Shown one piece after another: positions 54,144-63,732 of a stretch of DNA of 64,000 nucleotides. A model generated the notes under the pieces. That model worked only from the letters and a program-made list of their open reading frames with translations, did not search any database and was not told where the DNA came from. Made by a program: the position numbers and the translations under genes. The DNA comes from Malachius bipustulatus (taxonomy: Eukaryota > Arthropoda > Insecta > Coleoptera > Melyridae), in assembly GCA_910589415.1 (NCBI GenBank), contig OU342639.1, positions 10,920,268 to 10,984,267 of the forward strand. Direction: 5' to 3'. The first letter of the stretch is position 1, and every line of letters begins with the position of its first letter.

Positions 54144-56832
54144 ATATTCATTCATCTCTAACAACCCTTGTGTGGCATGTGCGTTGATGCAAATTTTTGC
54201 ATAAAAATCTTCAAAAGTTCTCCTTTTCAAATAGCTAGAATGCACTTTTGTCACCCTTACAGAGGGGTGGGGAAAAATATAAGTGTGGACAATTTACTTC
54301 GTATTACCTGACGGATTTATATCAATACTCATCCCCCTCTAACAACCCTTGTGTGTTATTTACATGATGCAAATTTTTGTATAAAATTCTTCAAATGTTC
54401 TCCTTTCCAAATAACTAGAATGCATTTTTGTCACCCTTACAGAGGGGTTAGGAAAAATATAAGAGTGGACAATTTACCTCGTATTACCTGACGGATTTAT
54501 ATCAATACTCATCCCCCTCTAACAACCCTTATGTGACATGTTAGTCAATGGAAATTTTCATATAATATTCTCAAAAAACTCGGCTTTCCAAAAATCCAGA
54601 CTGCACTTCTGTCACCCTCAATTTAGGGTGGGAAAAATTATAATTTTGAGAAGTTTACTCGTATACCTGGCTGACTTATATCAATAATCATCCCCCTCTA
54701 ACAACCCTTGTGTGACATGTGCGCTGATGAAAATTTTTGCATAAAGTTCTTCAAAAGTTCTCCTTTCCAAATAACTAGAATGCACTTTTGTCACCCTTAC
54801 AGAGGGGTGGGGAAAAATATAAGTGTGGACAATTTACCTCGTATTACCTGACGGATTTATATCAATACTCATCCCCCTCTAACAACCCTTGTGTGTTATT
54901 TACATTGATGCAAATTTTTGCATCAAGTTCTTCAAAAGTTCTCCTTCCCAAATCTCTAGAATGCACTTTTTTCACCCTTAAAGAGGGGTAGGGAAATTAT
55001 AATTTTGAGAATTTCTCTCGTATACCTGGCGGATTTATATCAACATTCATTCCCCTCTAACAACCCTTATGTGACATGTTAGTCAATGGAAATTTTCATA
55101 TAATATTCTCAAAAAATTCGGCTTTCCAAAAATCCAGACTGCACTTCTGTTACCCTCAATTTAGGGTGGGAAAAATCATAATTTTGAGAATTTATCTCGT
55201 ATACCTGGCTGACTTATATCAATATTCATCCCCCTCTAACAACCCTTGTGTGGCATGTGCGTTGATGCAAATTTTTGCAATACGTTCTACAAAAGTCCTC
55301 CTTCTCAAATCTATAGAATGCACTTTTGTCACCCTTAAAGAGGGGTAGGAAATTATAATTTTGATAATTTCTCTCGTATACCTGGCGGATTTATATCAAT
55401 ATTCATTCCCCTCTAACAACCCTTATGCGACATGTTAGTCAATGGAAATTTTCATATAATATTCTCAAAAAATTCGGCTTTCCAAAAATACAGACTGCAA
55501 TTCTGTCACCCTCAATGTAGGGTGGGAAAAATTATAATTTTGAGAAGTTTACTCGTATACCTGGCTGACTTATGTCAATATTCATCCCCCTCTAACAACC
55601 CTTGTGTGTCATGTGCGTTGATGCTAATTTTTGCATAAAGTTCTTCAAATGTTCTCCTTTCCAAATAACAAGAATGCATTTTTGTCACCCTTACAGAGGG
55701 GTGGGGAAAAATATAAGTGTGGACAATTTACCTCGTATGACCTGACGGATTTATATCAATACTCATCCCCCTCTAACAACCCTTATGTGACATGTTAGTC
55801 AATGGAAATTTTCATATAATATTCTCAAAAAATTCGGCTTTCCAAAAATACAGACTGCATTTCTGTCCCCCTCAATGTAGGGTGGGAAAAATCATAATTT
55901 TGAGAATTTATCTCGTATACCTGGCTGACTTATATCAATATTCATCCCCCTCTAACAACCCTTGTGTGGCATGTGCGTTGATGCTAATTTTTGCATAAAG
56001 TTCTTCAAATGTTCTCCTTTCCAAATAACAAGAATGCATTTTTGTCACCCTTACAGAGGGGTGGGGAAAAATATAAGTGTGGACAATTTACCTCGTATGA
56101 CCTGACGGATTTATATCAATACTCATCCCCCTCTAACAACCCTTATGTGACATGTTAGTCAATGGAAATTTTCATATAATATTCTCAAAAAATTCGGTTT
56201 CCAAAAATCCAGACTGCACTTCTGTCACCCTCAATTTAGGGTAGGAAAAATTATAATTTTGAGAAGTTTACTCGTATACCTGGCTGACTTATATCAATAA
56301 TCATCCCCCTCTAACAACCCTTGTGTGACATGTGCGTTATTGATGCAAATTTTTGCATAAAGTTCTTCAAAAGTTCTCCTTTCCAAATAACTAGAATGCA
56401 CTTTTGTCACCCTTACAGAGGGGTGGGGAAAAATATAAGTGTGGACAATTTTATTACCTGACGGATTTATATCAATACTCATCCCCCTCTAACAAACCTT
56501 GGGTGTTATTTACATTGATGCAAATTTTTGCATTAAGTTCTTCAAAAGTCCTCCTTCCCAAATCTCTAGAATGCACTGTTGTCACCCTTAAAGAGGGGTA
56601 GGGAAATTATAATTTTGAGAATTTATCTCGTATACCTGGCGGTTTTATATCAAGATTCATTCCCCTCTAACAACCCTTATGTGACATGTTAGTCAATGGA
56701 AATTTTCATATAATATTCTCAAAAAATTCGGCTTTCCAAAAATCCAGACTGCACTTCTGTCACCCTTAATTTAGGGCGGGAAAAATTTATAAAATTTCAG
56801 AATTTCTCTCGTATATCTGGCGGATTTATATC

Positions 56833-56905
56833 ATTAAATTTATTTCATAATTTCCTCTAAGAGTCCTCCTTTCCAAAAATCTAGAGTGCACTTCTGTCGC
56901 ACCCT
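56833..56905 (+). repeat. Decayed right terminus of the satellite array
   Basis: The last full-length monomer loses register after GGATTTATATCA at about 56,832. A short foreign stretch follows (TTAAATTTATTTCATAATTT). A final monomer scrap at about 56,862-56,900 is still recognisable (TCCTCCTTTCCAAAAATCTA, GAGTGCACTTCTGTC). Beyond this no satellite sequence was seen. Confidence 0.8.
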
Positions 56906-57157
56906 AGACAGAAGTAAACTATGTTCCCCTCACTTAATATCTAATTAATAAACTTGGTAAGTACTTAATGGTAATTCTGATAAACTTCATTATATACCCG
57001 TCTGTTGGTAAATACCAGTGAATCTGGCAACACTGCATGACCAATAGCTGTTCACGAGAGGCATGCGTATTTTTTTCCTAATCACCAAATGTGATGTACC
57101 AATTCTATAGATTACCGCAAATATTTGAATTTTTCTGAATGACAAAGAAGAGTCCAA
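56906..57157. other. Non-repetitive flank, no feature seen
   Basis: AT-rich sequence between the satellite end and the foldback structure. No open reading frame, RNA or repeat could be supported. Confidence 0.5.
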
Positions 57158-58708
57158 GTTTTTTTATTCAGATTCTAGAAATTGACTTCCAATTGTATTC
57201 GATCTGAGGCTGTAAACACACTTGTTGCAACCTTTTTTTACGTTCAAATTTACGCACGAGTACCTAAGGTGTCTTAAGTCACATTAAATAACAATTCCAA
57301 ACTTTCGAATATCCATAACTATTACGTATCCGAAAAATTAGGATTGGAGATGGTCGTATATCTTAATTATTGTATGACAATATTTTTTCTTATACATATT
57401 TCAATGGTAGTTTGGTACCTAGTTAATTAATTAATTTGCTGCTGCGATGGTAGGCAACTTTTAATGCGCGGCATTGTTTTTACGGTTGAAAACGTAGCAG
57501 GATTAGACAATAACATTAGGCTACCTACTTGCTTGTTTTTGATAATTTTTTTTAATGATTTGTTTCACTGCCACATTAAAATATTAATTATCCCTTCATC
57601 AGAGAGGTACTTATAATGATATGATATGTACAAAAGTATCGTCATTTGGGGTGAGATTGATCTTCGGGGGTGAGATTGATCAGAATGTTTCATTTTCATA
57701 AATTTGAATCTGGTGCGCAAGCCGTCGTTTAAAACCGTCCTACTACATAAATATGGCGAAGAAGGACGGTTTTAAACGACGGCTTGCGCACCAGATTCAA
57801 ATTTATGAAAATGGAACATTCTGATCAATCTCACCCCCGAAGATCAATCTCACCCCTCACCCCAAATGACGGTATCTCAAACGGTTCCTAAGATATCGTC
57901 AAATAGCTGAATTTTTTTTTTTTTGGAAACCCTGTATCTCGAAAACTGTAGATACGTTTGCGGACCCATGTTAATAGGAGCTTTTTTCTTAGGACGAGTC
58001 AGGAAACCACATCTTTCATTTTCTGACACATGGTTTGTAACACCCTGTAGGTATAATATAGGTAGGTAACAAAATACAATAACTGTAGACATACCTGCTA
58101 CGACCTTTATAATCTGACAGATAATTATTAAACTTAAAAGAAGCAATCAATTTATAAATATTAAGTATGAGCTGGCTAAATAGCTTAAAAACGAGATAAA
58201 AGCCAAAAACCTAAACTAGAAGAAGAAAGATAAAGTCCATTTTAGGTAATAGGTAGGTACATGCATGATAATGTGAAAATAATAATATTTCAATATAATC
58301 ATTACTCCGGCTACGCATTCTACCGTAAAAACAATGCCGCGCATTAAAAGTTGCCTACCATCTCATCAGCGAAATAATTAATTAGCTACCATTGAAATAC
58401 AAGAAAATTATTGTTATACAATTAAGGTATACGGCCATCTCCAATCCTAATTTTGCAGATAAGTAACAGTTAGGAATATTCAAAAGTTTGGAATTGTTAT
58501 TTAATTAAAAATCACCTTGTTACGGAATGGTAATTATTGTCACATTCCAGAAGTCTGATATGTGACTTAAGTTACCTACTCGTGCGTAAAACCGTTGATT
58601 GAAAAACTAGGTGAAATTTTTGAGCGTAAAAAAAAGGTTGCAACAAGTGTGCTTATGCCAGATCGAATAAAATTGGAAACGAATTACTAGAATCTGAATT
58701 AAAAAAAT
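57158..58708. mobile_element. ~1.55-kb foldback (long inverted repeat) element
   Basis: The left arm (about 57,158-57,510) matches the reverse complement of the right arm (about 58,297-58,708) with scattered changes and some indels. Shared landmarks from the outside in are TTTATTCAGATTCTAG, TTCGATCTG, ACACTTGTTGCAACCTTTTT, TTACGCACGAGTA, TTAGGATTGGAGATGG, TTTCAATGGTAG, and TGGTAGGCAACTTTTAATGC with the following GCGGCATTG. The right arm is longer because of extra segments. The loop holds a second hairpin and a stretch with ACACCCTGTA. There is no transposase frame and the family is unknown. A further scrap of the outer end lies at about 58,826-58,860. Confidence 0.75.
57641..57871. repeat. 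Near-perfect hairpin (101/109-bp arms, 21-bp loop)
   Basis: Left arm 57,641-57,741, loop 57,742-57,762, right arm 57,763-57,871. By eye the arms differ by one base (GTTTCATT against GTTCCATT in the same sense) and an 8-bp CTCACCCC gain in the right arm. The left arm has two direct copies of GGGGTGAGATTGATC (57,648-57,662 and 57,667-57,681). The arms are far more alike than the surrounding foldback arms, so the hairpin is younger or has been kept alike by conversion. A transcript would fold into a long double strand. Confidence 0.85.
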
Positions 58709-59219
58709 CATCATTTCGCCCCTACCTAGTGCATGGAGGACACGACTTTTCATAACCATTTAGTAAAACTCAAACATTTGCACGAAGGGTAGTTTTTATA
58801 GTCTAAAATTAATTAGGCAAACTACCTAGAAATTAATTTCTAAAATCTGAATTTAAAAAAAGTTTAATACTATAATAATAACTTGACAAGAAATTAAAAT
58901 TAACAATACAAAGCCAAACGTTTTAGCCAATCAGGCAACGGATGAAATAAATTTTCAAAAATTGCAAGAGATTTTTGTTTTGGGAATTAGACAAGTGTTC
59001 TTTTTTTATAGTACCTATGCAAATTTTGATTTCGTCAAAGGTGTCTATGTGGTTTTATGATTTTTGATGCCTCTATAAATGTATTTTTTTTATTAAAAAA
59101 TTGAGGACGACGTCACTTTTCGAAAATCACCCAAACTCATCAAATGTCCACCGATCATGACCCCCAGATCACGAAAAAGTGGTTTTCCAAAATTCACCTG
59201 CCCACGATATGTATAGGTA
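58709..59219. other. Intergenic AT-rich stretch, no gene seen
   Basis: Apart from the scrap at 58,826-58,860 that resembles the foldback end (TAGAAATT, AAATCTGAATTTAAAAAAA), nothing could be assigned. No frame of useful length is present. Confidence 0.5.
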
Positions 59220-60089
59220 CAGTGTGAAACGTACTTATGGAATAAAATTCACTATTCAGAGAAAAAAACGTTTTTGAAAAAAAAGCTCACACACCTCAAC
59301 TTCCAATTTTTATTTGGCATTTTTTGAGCCTCAATTTAAATTTCTACCCCCGCACCGCTCTCACCCCCACCATTGTGGTCACTTTTTTTTTAATAGGACA
59401 CCTCGTAATATTTTTGTGTTTTTATATTTCCTGAGAAAATCCACGCAGTAAGAATGGTTTTTACAATTGCAGTTTAAATTGAGCAGTGTATGAGTTATAA
59501 ACAAATGAAAATCGAAATTCTTCATTTTGAAAGCTGTGTACTGCGAAAACGGCTCAAAATATCTGAAAACGGCTTACATGTCCCTATCTTGACTTTTCAT
59601 GTAATACTTTACAGCGTATAATTGAGATTTTTATACAGGGGTGATTAAAAATCTTATAATTTATATCACCCTGTATTAAAATTTAAACCACACAATAAGA
59701 TACCATGTGAAAAGTTGAAATAGGGATATGAAGGTAAGCCCAATTTTTAGATATTTTTAGCCGTTTCCACACTACACTGCTTTCAAAATGAAAAATTGCG
59801 ATTTTCATTTGTTTATAACTCATAAACTATTAGGTACTCAAATTAAACTGCAACTGTAAAAACCGAATTGTCTCGCAGGAAATATTAAAATACAAAAATA
59901 TACAGGATGCCCTATTTAGAAAAAGTATAATCAAAACAGTGGGGGTGAGAGCGATGGGGGTAAAACATTCAAATTAAGGCTTAAAAATGACAAATAAAAG
60001 TTAGAAGTTGAGATGTGTGAGCTTTTTTCTTCAAAAACGGGTTTTCTCTGAATAGTGAATTTTATTCCATAAGTGCGTTTCGCACACTG
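59220..60089. mobile_element. 870-bp TA-flanked inverted-repeat element (MITE-like)
   Basis: Begins CAGTGTG after TA (59,218-59,219) and ends CACACTG before TA (60,090-60,091). The left arm (59,220-59,645) and right arm (59,665-60,089) are diverged inverted copies, e.g. ACTTATGGAATAAAATTCAC, AACTCATAAACTA/GAGTTATAAAC and CCGTTTTCAGATA/TTTTTAGCCGTTT. The centre is a stem ATACAGGGGTGAT/ATCACCCTGTAT (59,633-59,676). TA duplication and CAG(T/G)GTG ends fit Tc1/mariner-type non-autonomous elements; the superfamily is inferred from ends only. Because the inner junction repeats the same kind of end, it may be two elements head to head. Confidence 0.72.
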
Positions 60090-60095
60090 TATATA

Positions 60096-60476
60096 CAGGG
60101 TGTCCCAGCTTATTCGAAGCGGTCTCTGTAGGCCAAACGATGAATTTTTTCCAAACAAAATTTGCAAATTCAAGTACAGGATCACAATGGCCATCATTTA
60201 AAATTATTTTGGATTATACAGAGTGTCCCATATATGACAGTGGCATATCAAAGTTATGTTTTTTTTAATGGAATGCTCTTATGTTATTGCATTTTTAGAT
60301 TGTCTGAGAAGAAAAAATAGGATTGGTTTTTACAGTTGGTGTTTAAATTCAGAAGTTTGTGAGTTATAAACAAGTGAAAATCGTCATTTTTCAAGTTCAA
60401 GGCCCTGTACAACGAATACGGCTGAAGATAGAGAAAAACGGCTTACATGTCCCTATTTTACCTTTTCGGTTTTCAA
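60096..60476 (+). mobile_element. Partial related element with ACAGGGTGTCCC-type end
   Basis: TA followed by CAGGGTGTCCCA at 60,096, and again CAGAGTGTCCCA at 60,219. Positions 60,257-60,476 are a diverged direct copy of 59,381-59,600, sharing TGAGTTATAAACAA, TGAAAATCG and GGCTTACATGTCCCTAT. This is a third copy of the arm of the neighbouring element. Similarity stops after about 60,480. Confidence 0.65.
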
Positions 60477-60480
60477 AACT

Positions 60481-61070
60481 CCCTTTTCACTTTTTTCGAA
60501 TTTATTAAAGGTAGTGTAAAAAATAGCATTTGTAAGTAAAGTTAGCCAGTGGCGGGCATAGGAAAAGGGACAAAATTATAAAATTTTGTCAATTTTTTTT
60601 TTGTTTTGTTAAATTTAAAAATCCGTTCTGAGGCACGTTTTCAAACGAAATGAAATGAAATTTTCAAAGTAAACCACTACCTACGCTAATATGACCTGAC
60701 TGGAAAATTTCAGAAAGTCAATCCCCCTTAAATTTTTTTTTTAGTTCGGACGTGGTTTTTGAACGAAATTCTGACCCCTAATACTTTAACCTATCGCGAA
60801 TCTGAAACAAAGTCCGTTTTTCAATTGGGGCCATCGTTTCAGGGATATGAATTTTTAAAATCGTAATTTCGATTTTTGACGCTTTTTGGGGGCTTGATTT
60901 GACCGGGCTTGGGCGACCCCTAAAACCTTATATTTTCTGAATCAGAGGTCCAATTACTACCAGAACAATTATCAGCTCGCTTTCGAAAAATGTTTTTAAA
61001 AAATAATAATAAAGAGTCCAGGTTTAACCAGGTTGGATAATATCTATTCATGAAAATATTAAACAATATA
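60481..61070. other. Unassigned stretch without genes
   Basis: AT-rich with T and A runs, and a slightly GC-richer part at about 60,890-60,930 (GGGGGCTTGATTTGACC). No frame, RNA or clear inverted repeat was recognised. Its texture resembles the interior of old transposons, but that is only an impression. Confidence 0.4.
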
Positions 61071-61072
61071 TA

Positions 61073-62003
61073 CAGTGTGTCTGCTTAAGTTGGAATCATA
61101 TGGAAAACTTTTTTATTGTTGGTTTTGTGAAAAAATGTATTTTTTATAAAAACTTGTGCATGGTCCAAAACTTACAATGCAACCATCAAATATCGATTTT
61201 TTAAAGCCGTATACGAGGTTTGTCAAAAAATATCAATTTAACGCAAGAGTAAAGTACCTGTATTTTCGACAATATCAAAAATTGTTATTCAAAAAAGTTG
61301 ATCAAAATTACAAATAACATTCAAATGTGCAATAACATGCAGTTGCTTAACCAATAAAAAACAGCATAAAAGCTAAACCGCTGCTGATATCTTTGATAAA
61401 ATATTTGAATAAAAAAATAAAAAATTTGATGAATTGCATATTTGAATGTCATTAGCAGTGCTGACTGCTGATCAACTTTTTTAAGTAACAATTGTCTATA
61501 TTGTAACAATTTTTACTTAATTGTTCTTCGGGTTCGTTTATCGATTGGTAAAACTCTGATCTTATTTTTAACTAATTTAATAACACTTGAATATTTATTT
61601 TTACACCACCAATAAGTACCTACTACTTATCTATTTTCATTTATCTTAGACCACTAAGTAATTACGGCTTATTTATTATTATCTGTCATTTTTCGGAGAG
61701 ACGCCATCCCCACGGTTACTCCGAAAACCTACGTCAGGGTAGCACCAGTTGCCGGAGCCTCTAATTGACCGCGGGCAATTGAGAGCGGAATCTCGTTACA
61801 ATATTGTCAAAAACAAAGGTACTTTACTCTTGCGATAAATTTTTATTTTTTGACACACCTCGTATACGGTTTAAAAAAATCGATATCTGATGGCTGCATT
61901 TCAAGTTTTGGACCTTGCACAACTTTTTATAAAGAATACATTTTTTCAGAAAACCAACAATAAAAAAGTTTTCCATATGGTTCCAACTTTAGCAGACACC
62001 CTG
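61073..62003. mobile_element. 931-bp TA-flanked foldback element with 203-bp terminal inverted repeats
   Basis: Left terminal repeat 61,073-61,275 and right terminal repeat 61,801-62,003, both 203 bp. The ends are CAGTGTGTCTGCT and AGCAGACACCCTG, flanked by TA at 61,071-61,072 and 62,004-62,005. Shared blocks include CATATGGAAAACTTTTTTAT, TTGTTGGTTTT, CGTATACGAGG and CGCAAGAGTAAAGTACCT. The inverted homology continues inward (61,276-61,345 with about 61,430-61,497, sharing AAAAAAGTTGATCA and CATTCAAAT). The original was therefore one long foldback, later split by an insertion. The ends fit Tc1/mariner-type MITEs; no transposase remains. Confidence 0.85.
61505..61800 (-). mobile_element. 296-bp insertion nested in the foldback element
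   Basis: Interrupts the right arm of the 931-bp element. The arm reads TCTATATTGT, then the insert, then AATATTGTCAAAAAC. ATATTGT is present on both sides (61,498-61,504 and 61,801-61,807), a likely 7-bp target-site duplication. The part at about 61,690-61,795 is distinctly GC-richer (GACGCCATCCCCACGG, GGTAGCACCAGTTGCCGGAG). On the minus strand it is followed by ATAATAATAAATAAG, which suggests a LINE or SINE 3' portion. The family is not recognised. Confidence 0.6.
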
Positions 62004-62005
62004 TA

Positions 62006-62757
62006 TAAAATGACTGGGTGGTGGTGTGATAAGAATGACCTCGGAGTTGCTCTTCATTCCAGAATATTCTTTATTGATAATTGAAATTACTGGGGATTTA
62101 GTAAAAACGACAACGCAAATGTCAAGAAAATGTGAGTTTTCTTCTATTGAAAAGTTTTATTTATTTTTTGAACTAATTTTAATAAATTTTCTCAAAAGGT
62201 CGAAGAGAAAATAGCGTCTTCATCTCGCGAAGAATAGCTATTATCCACTCAAACGTTCCAACACTCGCCTGGTTCGTTCTCATGGATAATAGCTCTTAAG
62301 TCTTTATCCATTCATAATCTAATAATCATTCTTCGCTCGTTGAATAATATACTATTAAACAATAATATACTATTAAACAACAACGATTATTGTACAACCT
62401 ATATGGATCAGAATGTAACTCCTCAGTTCTGTGTTTGAGTTAAAGCCACATACCCGTAGCGTCTATTAAATTATACAATATGTAGTGGATTATGGTACAC
62501 ATCTGTTTCTCTGGTTGCCTACTAATCATGAAAAATTACCAGTTTTATACTAAGTACTAGTTCTCAGCTTTCGCATAGTATGTGTAGTGTGTTCCTGACT
62601 GATATACTCCAGTTAAATGAACTGTTAAATGGGGAAAGTAGTGCAGTTTTATGAGCTTAGTTTGAAGCAACTTTGGTTTTTTTCAAAATCTTCATGGGTG
62701 TCTAGATATTTGACAAAAACAAAATTTCATTAGTTTCTTTACACTGAGATAGCGCTC
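62006..62757. other. Unassigned stretch without genes
   Basis: Holds a small imperfect inverted repeat at about 62,226-62,336 (GCGAAGAATAGCTATTATCC against GGATAATAGCT and ATTCTTCGC) and a short direct duplication at about 62,348-62,381 (ATATACTATTAAACAA twice). The only notable open frames are short and overlap transposon ends. No gene is supported. Confidence 0.45.
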
Positions 62758-63137
62758 TAATTATTGGGATTAGAGAGCAATACTAAGGAAAAATGTTTTA
62801 AATGATTTTAAAACCAATAAAACGGCGCTATAATTTTCTTTATTTGTCATGCCATTTTCGAGTTATGACATAAATATGTGGTTTTTTAAGTGTAAAAATC
62901 GTCCTAACTTCTTATTTTTAGGAAAAACCATATCGAGTTTTATATCGTCGTACTTATTTAGAAAAAAAGACATATCGAATGATGTCATAGAGCCAACTAT
63001 GACTTACATTTAAAAAAACACAAGTTTATGTCGTAACTCGAAAATGACAGAACAAATAAAAAATATGTAACGCCGTTTTATTGCTTATAAAATCGTCTCA
63101 AATGTTTTCCTTTACGACTTTTCTCTAATCATAATAA
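62758..63137. mobile_element. ~380-bp inverted-repeat element (MITE-like)
   Basis: Left arm about 62,758-62,895 and right arm about 63,003-63,137 are inverted copies with scattered changes. They share GATTAGAGA, AATAAAACGGCG, TTTTCGAGTTA(T/C)GACATAAA and the spacing between these blocks. The loop of about 100 bp is unrelated. The ends are not precise and no TA-plus-CAG terminus was seen, so the family is unknown. Confidence 0.65.
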
Positions 63138-63288
63138 TAAGACTGCTATATTTTTTATTATTATTTTTTTTTAAAGAGGGAGCATCGGTCTTAACTGTGT
63201 AGGTATATAAGACATAGTCGCTCCACTCTGGTAATTTGACTTTGAGCACGAACTCTTCAGCCACACACACTTTAAATTAATATATGTA

Positions 63289-63320
63289 CAGTGTGACCCA
63301 TTTGTTCTTGAAACACCCTG
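63289..63320. repeat. TA-bounded short palindrome with transposon-type ends
   Basis: TA, then CAGTGTGACCC, ending AAACACCCTG, then TA (63,287-63,322). The two ends are inverted relatives (CAGTGTG/CAGGGTG). It may be a minimal deletion product of the TA-flanked elements nearby, or the start of a longer one running right. Confidence 0.5.
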
Positions 63321-63322
63321 TA

Positions 63323-63649
63323 GAATCTTAATTTATGGTGCGATTTAAAAAAAAATTCTTTTAAATCATAGAGCTTGATAAACTATATTTTGGGAGCAAA
63401 AAGCCTCATTCCTACAAAATTCAAGGCCTACTAGATCAGTGTTTACTTGTAAAATCTCAAAAATTCATATTAGCGATTTTTTTTTGAAAAAAACTGGCCA
63501 CGGGATTCACCAGCCCTCGAAACGGTACTGTACTAAATTTTATTGAAAATGTCAGAGTAAAAGGGATCTTGTAGTTATTTTAGAAATTCATAATAATACT
63601 CCGAATTTTCATAAATTAATTTGAAAAAGGTCAAAAGCTATCATAAGTA
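63323..63649. other. Unassigned AT-rich stretch
   Basis: No gene or repeat boundary could be supported. It may be the interior of an element starting at 63,289. Confidence 0.35.
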
Positions 63650-63732
63650 AAAATTAAAATTAAAAAAAGAAAAAAAAAGAAAAAAAAAAAAAATAAATAA
63701 ATAAATAAAAAATTATAATTAAAAAATTAAAG
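63650..63732. repeat. A-rich low-complexity and (AAAT)n microsatellite tract
   Basis: Runs of A broken by single G, followed by four to five AAAT/TAAA units and further AT-rich sequence. Confidence 0.85.

Larger units (their letters stand above)
1..56905 (+). repeat. 179-bp satellite DNA array with higher-order repeats
   Basis: Head-to-tail tandem repeat with a period of 179-180 bp covering nearly 57 kb, about 317 monomers, none inverted. Position 1 falls inside an A monomer, so the array continues to the left. Monomer types, named here by their starts: A begins ATGTTAGTCAATGG, B begins ATGTGCGTTGATG, C begins TTATTTACATTGATG and D begins ATGTGCGTTGACGC. All share a C-rich block around CCCTCTAACAACCC near the monomer end and a CGTAT(T)ACCTG block before it. 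Types differ at many sites, while copies of one type are nearly identical, which is the signature of a higher-order repeat. A centromeric, pericentromeric or other heterochromatic location is inference. No similarity to a named satellite could be tested. Confidence 0.98.
46054..56905 (+). repeat. Diverged right-edge domain of the satellite array
   Basis: Monomers here carry more private changes than the interior, including GAGGGGTACGG, TTGATAATTTCTCTCG, GTTCTACAAAAGTCC and AATAACAAGAATGC. This domain alone contains type E monomers and the 51-bp insertion. Many landmarks recur about 5.3 kb apart (47,921/53,235, 49,416/54,788, 49,704/55,076, 50,060/55,432). The offsets depart from whole monomers by the amount expected from the intervening 51-bp insertions plus type E length. 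Greater divergence toward an array edge is expected when unequal exchange homogenises the centre more than the margins. Confidence 0.85.

Noticed and set aside
242..56601. More than a hundred small open frames (61-93 codons) in both strands of the array
   Set aside because: They repeat with the satellite period, fall in different frames in each monomer type, have no signal of protein architecture, and are fully explained by the tandem repeat.
1..56905. CRISPR-like regular repeats
   Set aside because: There are no unique spacers; the whole 179-bp unit repeats, and the context is eukaryotic.
57877..58146. 89-codon minus-strand frame
   Set aside because: It lies in the loop and right side of the foldback structure, starts in low-complexity sequence and resembles no protein family I know.
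59931..60197. 88-codon minus-strand frame
   Set aside because: It overlaps the inverted-repeat arm and terminus of the TA-flanked element; the opposite arm does not preserve the frame.
61321..61509. 62-codon minus-strand frame
   Set aside because: It sits inside the inner inverted repeats of the 931-bp element and crosses the insertion boundary.
61890..62214. Two overlapping plus-strand frames (64 and 62 codons)
   Set aside because: The first is mostly the right terminal inverted repeat. The second is AT-rich, lysine/leucine-rich and has no recognisable domain.
62226..62336. Small imperfect inverted repeat as a separate MITE
   Set aside because: The arms are short and interrupted, with no target-site duplication; too weak for a mobile-element call.
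63199..63260. TATATAAG followed by a GC-richer stretch, as in a core promoter or retrotransposon LTR
   Set aside because: No paired LTR, no downstream gene and no initiator context could be shown; TATA-like strings are expected in this composition.
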